Positions 10,193 through 21,800 of a stretch of 64,000 nucleotides of DNA are shown in pieces. The DNA lies in the NCBI GenBank assembly GCA_034770075.1, contig CM068382.1, forward strand, positions 4,402,001-4,466,000, given 5' to 3'. The DNA is from Aralia elata (taxonomy: Eukaryota; Streptophyta; Magnoliopsida; Apiales; Araliaceae). Every line of letters begins with the position of its first letter. Positions within the stretch are counted from its first letter, which is position 1. A model generated the notes under the pieces. The model was not told where the DNA came from and ran no database searches. It saw nothing but the letters and a program-made list of their open reading frames with translations. The position numbers and the translations under genes are program-made.

Positions 10193-12600
10193 ATTGATGA
10201 GGGAAGGAGAAATTGTTCAATTTTGACTCTTTTTTTCCCAGTGAGTACAGCAGCAGCAGAAACACGAGCCCCATATACTTGTCTCTGCATAGTTTGGAAT
10301 CTTTCAATAGTTTTGGTCATCTTGTATTTTGATTGCTCTTATCCTTTAAGATTAAGATTCAAGCCCGCCAGTCACAGAAATTACTTTTCCCCCAATTATC
10401 AGCAGTGGGAACTCTGATATTAGCTTTCCATATGCATGACTGAATTTTCCCCCCAATCACTCTTATTGTATCATATAATTGCACTGTTGCTGAATATTAG
10501 ATGTCCCACTATACCTTGCTAGTACGTTTTATATGTTATGTTACAAGATATTATAGTCGTGAATTGATTATATTTTAGCAGATACTATAGTTGTGCTTTG
10601 ATATATGATCCAAGTGCTGGATTATTGGGTTTTCAAGGGTTGGTTTCCATGTCCCAGACAACATAAACCGGAGGATATGCCTGCAAACACTCACCATTAA
10701 GTAAATTCATTGGGGTATATGCAAAACTTTTCCCTCGTGTTTACCCACTTTTGTAACCATTAACCGAGATTAAATTCATGCAAAACTTTCCCCTCGTGTT
10801 TACCCACCTTTGTAACGTGTTCCATAATATTTTGATTTATGTAGGTTCCAGCTAATACGAAGCTCTGTGACTCTGTCTATATAGCCAAGAGACTGAGGTT
10901 ATGTTTTTGATAAAATTGAGGTTATCTTTAATAAAATTGAGTAATTAAGATTTGAATGGTTAGTACATCTTAATAAATTAGATTATTCGAGTAAAATATT
11001 ATCTTAACTTAGAAAGTTGATAGGTAATTAAAAAGTATAAAATATTTGAATGACTTTTAAATTTACAAATATTAATTTTAAATTTAAAAATATTTTAAAT
11101 TGACTTTTCAAAAATTAATAATGTTTTTAAAATTTAGAATGAAGGAAGTACAATATTTATAGAAGCTTTATAAATTTAAATTTTTCATTAACATGCAACT
11201 CTTAATTATTCAGATTTATATCTTTCTCTTACCAATTAAAAAACAACAAAAGACAAATAAAGTTTTATCAAATAATTTTATCTTTTTACCGAATCAAATG
11301 TAAAGCCGCCGTTACGAGTATTAAGAGGTAAACATTTGATTAACTTTTAATATATATTAAAACATCTGATTCGGTAAGAACTTGTAAACGAAAAAACACA
11401 ACTCTAAAGTACTTAGAAGTACATCTGACCCAAAGTTGCCTTTTTTAGGACAAAAATAATCTCTTTAATGTTACAAAATCCCTGTTTTTATCCCTCTAAT
11501 AAAATACACAAATTAAAGAACAAAGCAAAGAAACAGAGAAGTAAAAAATGGGGGTAACGTAATGTTGTTACCAGAACCCAGATCAGAAGTGGTGGAGATG
11601 GGTCCACGACCACCACTAGAAGAAACCCCAACAGACTCCGATCGTGGCCTGGCGTCGCCGGGAAGAAAGCTGAACCAGACCCTTCACCCAAAAAGTCATG
11701 AATAATTGTGGGTTTTTCACATCCTCATCAATGTTGGGGTTGATATTGCTCTTATTGCCTGCTATAGTTAACACAGCCATTTCATTTTGAAGAGATAAAA
11801 GTAATAGGCAGGGAGAGAAAGAACATTGCACGAATATCAGTAACGCTAAAAAGAAAGAAAAAGAATCAGTGTTTTGGGATGTAATAAATTATTATATTTA
11901 TTTGCTTATTATTAGTTTTATATAGTTGAGTTTTTACACCATTGGTGTTGCTTATTATTTTCTTTTTTGGTACAGTTGATTGTTGGTAAAATGTATGTCT
12001 GTGAAAATATACTGACATATTGTAATGCTTGTAGAACGGTCACATATCCTAATATTTATTTAACAAATTTCGCTTAAATAGTTCATAGAGTTAAAATGAT
12101 AACATACTATTATTCAGATATTTAAAAAAAATTAATTATCAAATAATATTTTTTTATTCAGATACAATTTTAAACAGATACTTTACATTATTCAGATGTC
12201 GTAACTCTTTAGTTCTTAATATTTAATTTTATCAAACACAAACTAAAATATTATTTGTGTTTGGTATAAAAAAAATGATTACCACTCATTTCAAGTATAA
12301 GTTACTTAAAAGGAAGATTTGGAGAAATAAAGATAAGTAATGAGTAAAATTACTAAAATAAATAAGAATATACTAGTAACATACTTTATCAAACTTGATT
12401 ATTAAATTTAACAAATAAACATAAACACCAAATTAAAATTATTATCATAAAAAGTGATTATATACAAATTTTAAATTATGCTACCATAATGATTATGAGC
12501 AATCCCCAGCACGCAAGAGATTAAGTTGGGATGCTGAAAACAGTATCCTGATCACCATATTCCGTCCACAGAAACACGAGTCCTTGTACATACAATAAGT
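10193..12600. other. Spacer between UXS and SmD2, UXS 3' side
   Basis: 10193 to about 10500 is the likely UXS 3' UTR and polyadenylation region. After that the sequence is AT-rich. A short inverted repeat built on 'ttaccgaatca' (about 11287-11297 and 11368-11378) suggests a small decayed MITE. A less AT-rich block at 11490-11830 has a minus-strand open frame (about 11620-11870) with a hydrophobic leader-like start but no good ATG, treated here as a possible gene remnant. 11870-12600 shows nothing beyond low-complexity AT sequence. Confidence 0.5.
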
Positions 12601-12602
12601 GT

Positions 12603-12897
12603 AGGGCGACATTTCTAGCGATTTATTTTTTGTTTAATTTTTTCTGTTTTGACTTTCAAATAATTTATATAATTTATTAGAACTATTTTTTTTTTAAAAA
12701 ACAGTGATTTAAGTGTAATTTAGATACATATACAAAACAGTGTTGCAATATTATACAGACTGTACAACACTGTTTTGTATATGTATCTAAATTACTCCTA
12801 AATTACTGTTTTTTAAAAAAAATTTAGTTCCAATAAATTATATAAATTATTTGGGAGTCAAAACAAAAAAAAAAAAAAAAATTCGCTAGAAATGTTG
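12603..12897. mobile_element. Palindromic MITE, family unassigned
   Basis: A 295-bp hairpin. The left arm starts near GGGCGACATTTCTAGCGA and the right arm ends with the near-complement of it (TTCGCTAGAAATGTTGCC). The arms pair for about 130 bp, including the inner 'acatatacaaaacagtgttg' block. No clear target-site duplication was found, so the superfamily is not assigned. The small frame beginning inside its right end (12892) is not taken as a gene. Confidence 0.8.
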
Positions 12898-14756
12898 CCA
12901 GAAGGACTCACAGTCAATCAGGCTTCACCTATTCGACTGGCTGAAGATGATTTTTATAGACAAAAGCACCATAACATTTGTACAGTAAGGCTCAAGGCCG
13001 ACCATTTGTGTACTTTGCCCAAGGCCCAAGTGAAGTTCCTTTTTCATTGGAACCAAAATTCTGACATGTATGTATGGTGAAGCTCTGTTTTGGAAGCAGC
13101 TTCACTGGGAAATTAAATCCCGAGATAGGTTCAGAATCACATTCTTACTAGACAATGTAAAACCAGGGCTTCACCATAACTACAAAGTGTGAAAAATTAT
13201 CACAACAGATAATGAATTACTCTTAATGAGGTCTTAATGTATCATTAAAAACTCCTTAAAAGACAAGTAGCCAAGAAGTTGGGTCAGAATAGCCTTCATT
13301 AAGTAACACCTACAATATCTTAACTACAAATACTTCCAACAGAAATAGCTAATTGGAACTCAGGTGACACTCTTCCGCCATATGGTGTAGCTCCAGATAT
13401 GCATCTACAAACTATCTGCATCAAAGAAAACCTTGTCAATATACAACCGAAACTGTTACCTTGTACCACATAACTAGGGGCCAAAGTAATATTTGCAGAT
13501 TAGATAAGAACTTTCACAAGTTTGGTGGGAACTAGAGCTATCATGTTAAGCAGATTTAAAAGTAAAGCAGCACAAAACGAAGCAAATGAACAAACATCAA
13601 TCTTTAAAAATTTAGACCCGAAACAAAATTATAATACAAAAGAGGAAGGTTTAAAACTGGATTAAAAGTACATATTACATTATCAGAACAAGCTAAAACT
13701 AAGCCAAAAGCGTTATTACAACTCTAAAACTGGAACAATAGGGATCTTCCATTAGTTTCACAAGGAGGAGTTAAAAAAGGATTATTTTAGGAGTGAGAAT
13801 GTTTTTGGCTATATGCACAAATAAGTTCAAATACAGATTAAAACCTATCAGTCGATGCATCTTACAAACCGTAATACATATACAAAAAAACATGGCATAC
13901 TATAGATAAAACTATGAGTTATTCTTCTACAGTCAATTAAGATAATGTTCACCACTCACCACAAACTCACTGAGCATGTGACTAAAAAACGAACTCGGGA
14001 TTTAAGCAGCCAGACCATGCATAGTGAGCTAGACAAAAGCTCAAAACTCGAAAAATCGAGTATTAACCGCAAAGGCGGCGTCATCCATTCTACTATAATG
14101 GGTCAACAAGTCACAAGTCCTATTAAGGTTATTTGCTATGAACAAGTCGTGCCCTATTAAGTTTGGCACCAAGTGAAATTGGGTAATTGGTACGCTATGT
14201 ATTTTCTATTAAGATTACTTATAGGAGGAAGGAATTTATATTGCCTCCTACTTTCAAAATTATACTGTGGAGCAGTCTTGGGTAGGCTCAGATCGAGTCA
14301 ATTAGAAACCAAAAATGGCCCTCTGTTCTAATTCATGCAAAGGCACGTAAAATGAGGACAGAGCATCATAAGATATAAATGGCAACTTAGAACCAATTCT
14401 TCATGGGCAATCCGCAATAGGTGCCAAATAATTAATCTTCATTCTTCATACACAAAAAATATGGGAGATGTTTCCAAGAGTCACCCTACGATTTCAAATA
14501 TCATAGGAGAATGGCACCAACACTTTGTCAAGTTTTTTCTTTTAAGAACTTCATCAAAGACAAGGAGATTGCCGATATTCCACTTGTGGAGAGCCCACAT
14601 CATCCACAAGTAACAAAATTGGAACTGAATCCAGTACAGAGCAATGAAAAGTATGCTAAAGCAGGGTGATTGACTATATAAAAAATTACACACATTAGCA
14701 TGGAAAGACACTTGCAAACCCATCAAAACAAATCCTTATACAGGGATACGTACCTC
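12898..14756. other. SmD2 3' flank
   Basis: No credible coding frame. The part adjoining 14757 should hold the SmD2 3' UTR. The stop codon is followed at once by GAG|GTACGT, a good 5' splice site, so the transcript may have a 3' UTR intron and extend further left. The rest is A-rich spacer. Confidence 0.4.
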
Positions 14757-17137
14757 TCACTTCGGATTCCTAAGGACAATGATCACAGAATCTCCTCGAA
14801 GGAACATCTTGCTGATAAACCTGTCTTTGTTAACTGGAAGAGCTTTCTTCTTGCCTTTTCCAGTCTTTGGCACCTGAACAAAGAACGATACAAATTACAT
14901 CTGATCTTGTCTACAAAAGTGTAAAAAGAACCACGACGATAATAATGAAGCCTGATTCATTCTGAAACCAACCTCTGTCCACATCTCTCTAACATTTTCC
15001 AGAACCATGTTGCAGTGTCGATCAAAAGCTCTAACACGGCCCAAAAGTTTTTTGTTGTTCCTGCAGTTGATAAGTACCTGGACACAGGCACAAAATTAGA
15101 CACGGTCATCAACAGCCAATGAGACAATTAATCAATCCATGTCAATAACCTAATATGTATAATGAGCCAAAACTGGAAAATAATCTTGATTTACCATCAA
15201 GATCTATGGAACTCTAACCTAGAATTATAGAAGATTCTATTACCTGTGTGTTGTTTTTTACACTCATCATCAACACAGAAAGAGGCCCTGTGTTAAACTC
15301 CTCTTCCTCATTCTTTGTCTACAAAAACAAGCTCAGTTAGCTAAATATTAACTTAACAGCATAAAAAGGTACATTATGCAAAAAAATAGAAACATAAAGA
15401 TACAGCACATAAACAGATTATCGAGCATTCTGGTATCAAAGAATACGATGCATAAGCAACTTGCCTCCTCCAACCAAAAGCGAACAATGTAAATGAAATT
15501 ACAGAATATCCAAGTTCATGTGTATTGTGTACAGCGTACACAAAGAGAATGTAACATACTTTTAAAGTTATATCATACAAAGGCAGATGGTAGCATGGTA
15601 CAAATACAAAATTACCTAATTTTCCACCCTTTCTTTTTGAAGACAAATTTGGTATTTCAGAATTTACAATTGAGTTAGCTTTTTTCCTTTGCTGCTTAAA
15701 ACTTAAAATTGTCACGAATGTTATGAATATGTTGAATAACAAGCATGAACAAGGATATTAACGGGGGAACCAGGAAAAAAAACCTCATTCATTCTTATGA
15801 CATAAGGAACTATTACTGGGTAAATTAGAATTCCAGTATATACCAACTACTAGAAACATCCAAAACAATTGAAAACTACACACTTGCCTGACTTACATCA
15901 CCATCATCTTAGCTAACACCAGTATGTTTTTTCCCCCCTTGCAAGTATTTATCAGAGCAAAGATGTGTGCTATTATATGATAACAGATTTTCAAGAGGTA
16001 ATAAAAGATTCTGACAGCCCATTTACGGGAGAGTATCGTACACATTGATTGTTACAAAAAATAGAGATATAATGTTTAAATCCAAAGTTCAGGTAGGATG
16101 ATAACATGGTATGCACACATCCAGGTCAGAACATCACCATATCAGCAATCAGACTAGAATTAGTAAATGATTGTATATTTTCAAAATTTGAAGGAAACAA
16201 AACAAAGATTTAATGAAATAGAAATACTCATCATAGTGATATATCATATAGATTAAAACACATCAAACAGTAAAACGACTTACAGGGACATCCTCATCCA
16301 TCGGGCGACTGCAAAAAAAAAGGAACAGAAAAAGAAAAAGGGCTAAGTAACTTCCAATCATAAAAGAAAGAAAGACATGGGCAAAAAAAAAGATATCTAT
16401 AAAATCAATAATGTAATGAATAAATATTAAAAATTTTGGTTTTGAAAAGTGAGCTCCAATTTGGGACAAACACAAAATCAAATAGCATGAATCTTTAGCT
16501 CATTTTGTTCCGACTTACTGAGAGAACATGAGTTCATTATATTCTATTTTTATATTTCATAATCTTGCCCGTTATTCAATAACAAAAGTTTAAGTTATGC
16601 CATTGAGAAGAGAAAATGACTCAAAAAAAAATAATTGAGTAAAAGTTATAATCACAATATTAGAGGAATAGTGTCGTCTATGTATACGTGGATATCTGGA
16701 TGGATGTGAGTGTGTGAGACCTACAGCAGTTACAATGCTGTCATAAGACTACTGAGTTAAAGCTAGATCATACTGAGCTCTTCATTATCTACCCCAATAA
16801 AATACCAAGAAGCTCTACTTCAACTCCTTCCCCCTAGCTATATGCCTTTGAACAACAAAGAAACAATATAAATCTAGACCCTTTAAATCCTAAACATAAT
16901 TGATTCAGCTTTTCTCAAATAAATAAACAAATATCAAAATCCTCAATACCCATTACCCAATAACAAAAATTCACTCCCTAATCAGATCATACTAACTGGT
17001 TTAGGTACATTGAGACTTTTAACATGTTTCATATCAAAATGGGAGCTCCGCCCAAATTGAACTGACATGAAAGGAATTCAAAAGAAAAAAAATAAGCGAC
17101 GAGTAAAAAAGTATAAGAAAATTGAAAAATACCTCAT
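14757..17137 (-). CDS. SMD2: Small nuclear ribonucleoprotein Sm D2
   Basis: Core Sm-ring protein of U1, U2, U4 and U5 snRNPs, acting in the nucleus in pre-mRNA splicing. Coding exons on the minus strand in transcript order: 17137-17133, 16308-16284, 15318-15244, 15077-14973, 14873-14757. The 108-residue product begins MSRPMDEDVP and ends VIIVLRNPK, the usual size for plant SmD2. The Sm1 region runs from SVLMMSVKNNTQVLINCRN through FDRHCNMVLENV, and the Sm2 motif is FLRGDSVIIVL near the C terminus. The middle insertion with GKGKKKALPVNKDR is typical. The start codon is split from the rest: only ATGAG lies in its exon, and two upstream splice junctions (17174 and 17329) point to a 5' UTR intron. 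Telo-box and site II motifs lie upstream, as in other constitutive RNA-machinery genes. Confidence 0.97.
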
Positions 17138-17330
17138 CTTTAATCAAAGAAATATGAATTGAAAGTAGAAAACCTGCAAAACGAGACAAAGTTAGGGTAC
17201 TCGCACTCAAAAACGCTAGGGTTTAAGGGGCTCAGAAACTTTAAATCATATAAGAAACGAAGTGAATCCGAAAGATATCTGAAAACAAAATTATGATACA
17301 CTCAGATAAAAGTAATTAGGGTTTAGTACC

Positions 17331-17510
17331 TAGGGTTTTTGGGCGAGCTCGTTCTCGATCTCCTCTGTCTGGCTCTCAAATTGTATGCCTGAACCTCGCC
17401 GCGAACAATGAAGAACGTCGAACCAATTATTAGAATGGCGGGTTTAGTTGATTCATTAGGTGGGCTCTTTAGCCCATTATATTGAAGCAAGCCCACAAAC
17501 ACATTAGAAC
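17331..17510 (-). promoter_or_regulatory. SmD2 promoter/5' UTR: telo-box and site II motifs
   Basis: The first 5' UTR exon ends at about 17330 with a telo-box-like AAACCCTAG (minus strand). Upstream, TGGGCT/TGGGCC (site II) cores occur at about 17461-17495 in both orientations (gtgggctcttt, agcccatta, agcccacaa). Telo-box plus site II pairs are established in plant ribosomal and RNA-processing gene promoters. Confidence 0.6.
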
Positions 17511-17635
17511 AAAGTTTTTAGTTTTTACTCGTCTATATTACAAAATAACATTTCTTTCTTGCCAATAATAATAATAATAATAACATTGCTTATTGGATGG
17601 TTAATTTCAATCCTTTCTACTTGCCCTCAAAACTG

Positions 17636-17676
<41 letters not shown>

Positions 17677-18834
17677 GATGGAGATGTAAGCTTACTATTA
17701 TTATTATTGTTGTTATTTTGATAAGTAATATTCTCTCCGTTCCATATTATTTGATCATTGTTAACTTTTAAAAGTCAACTTAAGAGACTTTTAAACTCAA
17801 ATTTGACATAATTTTTTTTATTTTAATTAATACAATGATGAATATTATAAACTATTTAAAAAGTATTATTTATTGTAAGTTTTATTGTTTTTAATTTTTA
17901 ATGAGTCATCTTAATTTTGAATTTAAAAATATCTCAAATTAATTTTTAAAAATAAATAATAATCATATAATTTAGAAGTATTATAAAGCGGGAGGAGATT
18001 ACATTTCTTTTTAGTGTAGTATTATCAAAGTTTAGGATAATAAGCTCCTTATTATCACTTTATTTCTTTTTCTATATTTTCTTACTCATTTTCTCTCATC
18101 AATTACGATTTTAAAATTTTTAAACCACCCACACATAGTATCGGTAGGAATACTAGTTTTGATAAGTAAAAAGAATGGTACTATTATGTAAGATTTTTAG
18201 TAGTAAGTCCCAACCTTTTCTAAAACTCTTTTAAGTTCTAATACATAATCCTCCGATTCAAAATTAAGAGTCGCATCATACTCTTTCACCTTCTCTACTA
18301 ATACTAAACTATTTTTAATGGACTTAAATATATCTTTAATAACTAATATTTAAAAAATAATGTCTAAACGTGTCTTAAAATATTCTTCATATACATGCAA
18401 AAAGATTTATTAAGCTAAATTAATGATTGAACATATATTATGCAAAGATTCGGCTCTTCTAGAGTTCCTAGGATACTCTAAAGTATAAAACTCTCTAAAT
18501 TTGAACAATTCATATCATAATTACTATGTGCATAATTTCTCCCTCCCTTTTCCTGTCGACTTATTCGGTCATTCAACGTGACAAACACAAAAAACGGCTA
18601 AATTTTATGATGTAAAATGATAAAATAATTCGATTGTTGTGAGGTTAAATGATAATCAACAACCATGATAAAATAACTCAATTATTACACACCATGAACA
18701 ATCTCAAGATTACTAAGCCATGAACAATCCCAAGAACGCATAATTACCATTTAACTAGAACTGTTTGTAGTTCCATTTCACTTTAGATTCTCTCTGAATT
18801 TAGCATAAGAACAAGCAAAAAAGAGAACCATGGT
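17511..18834. other. Spacer with microsatellites and a decayed MITE
   Basis: Contains (AAT)n at about 17566-17583 and (TA)n at 17638-17674. The ends at 17731 (TTCTCTCCGTTCCATATTAT) and 17997 (GCGGGAGGAGA) look like a degraded Stowaway-type element. No gene is seen. The right part should include the 3' UTR of the minus-strand hydrolase that ends at 18835. Confidence 0.5.
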
Positions 18835-21800
18835 CTACATTGCTGAGTGATGGTGCATTCGGCTTCCTTTCCACCCGCAAAGATACCTTCCGCGTGAACG
18901 TTTTCTCTGTGGCTTTTCTTTAGTTAAGATTATCGACGATGCAACAGTCTTGATTTTCTCAACGCCAGAGCTTGAATTGTGCAGCTGTTGCCCGGCAGAA
19001 GTAACTGTACTCTCATCTTCGGACCTCCTATCAAGCCATGCTATAATGTCTGCGAATACTGCCTCAATGTTGCTGTCTGGCTCACCCGATGTCAAACCAT
19101 GCCACATTCCCGCATACAGTTTTATGGTCTTGTCAACACTACTAGCACTCTCGTACAATGCTCGACTCACTTCTGGGTCTGTCACTGTATCTGCCTCCCC
19201 ATGCAATACAAAGAACGGTATTGTCACCTGCCAATAAACCATCCAGCCATGATATTAGCAGAGCTAGGTTCCCATGGCATCTATACAGCAAGACTATCAG
19301 ACCACCCAATTAAGTAGACAACAATAATACCTCAACACATCTTTTTTTAATATTAAAATTTAAGACTAAAATTAGTTATTCAAAAATAGTTATTGAAGAA
19401 GATTCAAGGGATGAACCAAGTGACCGATGCTTACTTTCCTTAATAATTTTTATTCAAGCTAGTAAGAAATTTTTGAAGTTAGAAGAACATATCCAGGGAA
19501 CATAGATGATAGATGTGATCCTTAAGCCAACATATGCCTCCCCTTTGCACATCTCTCTTGCTGATCTACTTCAATGGGTTATATTTAAATGTGTCCTAGT
19601 TCTTAATATTCCTAAAATAGATTAAACAAGTTAAAGTGAACTCTCATTTCTGAACGGAGTATGTCCTTTTTAGTAAGGAGCTGTGGGGGTGATGAGGAGG
19701 GTTCACTTAATTCATAATGTTGCATTTGGCATCTATCTGTCTATTTTTGTAAAGAGCCAAGATAATATAAAAGCAGCTGCTTGACAGTGACGGGCCTCCA
19801 AGCCCAATCTATTTTGACAAAATGCTTAAAAAAAGGTGAAACTAGCAAATTACTTAATTTTGAAGTGATGGACAAATACCTATCTTTACCAAAATGAATC
19901 TTTAAACCAGTTATAGGCATGGATCATTCTGTCAAATAGAGTACATGTTTTTGTCAACTTAACTCCTAAATCATTTCTACCGCCTTAAAGGACTAATTCA
20001 TCCCTTCACTCCAGAAGATGGCACAAAATTTAGTCACAAGCATATCAACTGTACAAGATATGGTAACTTGGATATTGCAAATTGAACATAGAGGAATCAT
20101 GGTGTCAGAACTGTAAAATTTGAATTAGGCACATCATATAGTATAGACTTCTGTCCACAAACTATGTTTCTATATAAAGAAGAGGACTGTTCTAAAAGTT
20201 ATGACGATAAAAATATGCTTGTGGAAAAATTGAGATAATAATGACCTGGTTTAAGCTATCCTCAAGGTTCATGCTAGTTCTGAGCATTTCTAGCGCTGTT
20301 TTCAGCCTGGGCTTGTCTTGGTAAATCAACCTGTTTCCACGTACCTGCACATTATGAAAGAGAGCACTTTAAGTACAAAATTACTGTTCATTTATCAGAA
20401 TTCACCAACTTGGTTGTGCAATCATAATATCATTACCTCTTCTCGCTTAACAGGGTCCTTGAAAGTTGAGTCAATAACGTCCTTTGTAGGGACTATTTTC
20501 CACTTCGGTATAATATCTTCAACTGTAGTTAGCATACTTATAACTACAGGGTGTGGCTTCACCTTCTCAGATATCTGACAGATTGTTAGAGGCATAAATA
20601 ACTACCCATTGGTGGAGTGGGCCTTTTTATTGGTAAACTTTAATTATATTGCCTCTCTGTTACATTATTATGGTAACATGTAAGTATTGCATCACGCACC
20701 TTGCACATTGGCGCAACAAGTACAGCGCCGTGCCAGAAAGCAGGGTCCTTTCTGTGAATAAGTAGAGCCACTGCTCCTCCCATCGATTCTCCATATAAGA
20801 ACCTTCTCTTATCCCTATACTCCTCCTGCCCTGAGGTCCATGCGAACAATTTTACCCGGTCATCACCAACAAAAAATAATGTGTGTATACACACACACAT
20901 ACACACACGTCCATACACATGTAATACTCCCTCCCTCTTACTTCAAGTGACTTGACTCTCATCGAATTTAGATGTTCATGTGCATTGACTATTTCACCAT
21001 TGTCATTTAAAACCTCAGTGAGTCAGTGGGTTCCACCATGGGAAGTATATAACCTTTTGATTCGAAATTCTCTTTTCTTAATTAATGAGAGTATAGTTTT
21101 AGTTTGGATCGAATATTATGTGTCAGTCAAACCCAGTCACTTAGTTTGGGACGGAGGTGTAATTTGTTACACAAACTAACTACGAGAAGTTTTTACTGTG
21201 TACACTATTAGAAAGATAATGCTTGTAGAAATTCTTCAAGTGTCAATTATACCAACCTATTATGTATACACAACTGACTCAGTCGAGAGGACCATTGCCT
21301 AACGTTTTGGTTATAGCTCAGTAGGTAGCTACAAAAGAGTTTTGAATCTAAGAAAATGGCATCATTAATAAATATTTTTAAAACTGAGGTTGGTTAACTT
21401 TCTACCGCACACCTGCCATTATTGAAAAGAAGAAATATATAACTTCACCGTGTCTTGAATTTTTATTTATTTATTTATTTTTGTGTGTGTGTGTGTGTCT
21501 ATTGTAATAAACTAATTAAGAAATATGCAAGAAGAAATCGTTTAGTTAGGTAACTTACCACAAATTGATTTGAAGAAGTCGCTGCAGTCGTTTACAATGT
21601 TTTCAAACTTTTTGATGTAACAACGAGCTCCCATGGACCGCCCATGTCCTTCATAATCAATCCCCACAACAGCATACCCATAGTTTGCTAGTCTGGTCCC
21701 ACAACCTTAAGGAAAGCATCATTATATAATTAGAATTATATCATGAGTCTTGCACATGTGACAAAATGTCAACAAATAAAAAGTATTTAAATCATGGTGG

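Noticed and set aside
12892..13080. 62-residue plus-strand ORF starting in the palindromic element
   Set aside because: It begins inside the MITE terminus and has no splice partners or family resemblance.
15374..15742. 122-residue minus-strand ORF within an SmD2 intron
   Set aside because: Lies between exons at 15318 and 16284 with no homology and no splice or start context. Chance ORF in intron.
21314..21370. Second SINE candidate (TAGCTCAGTAGG with GAGTTTTGAATCT)
   Set aside because: Boxes A and B are suggestive, but no ends or flanking duplication could be defined, so it was not listed.
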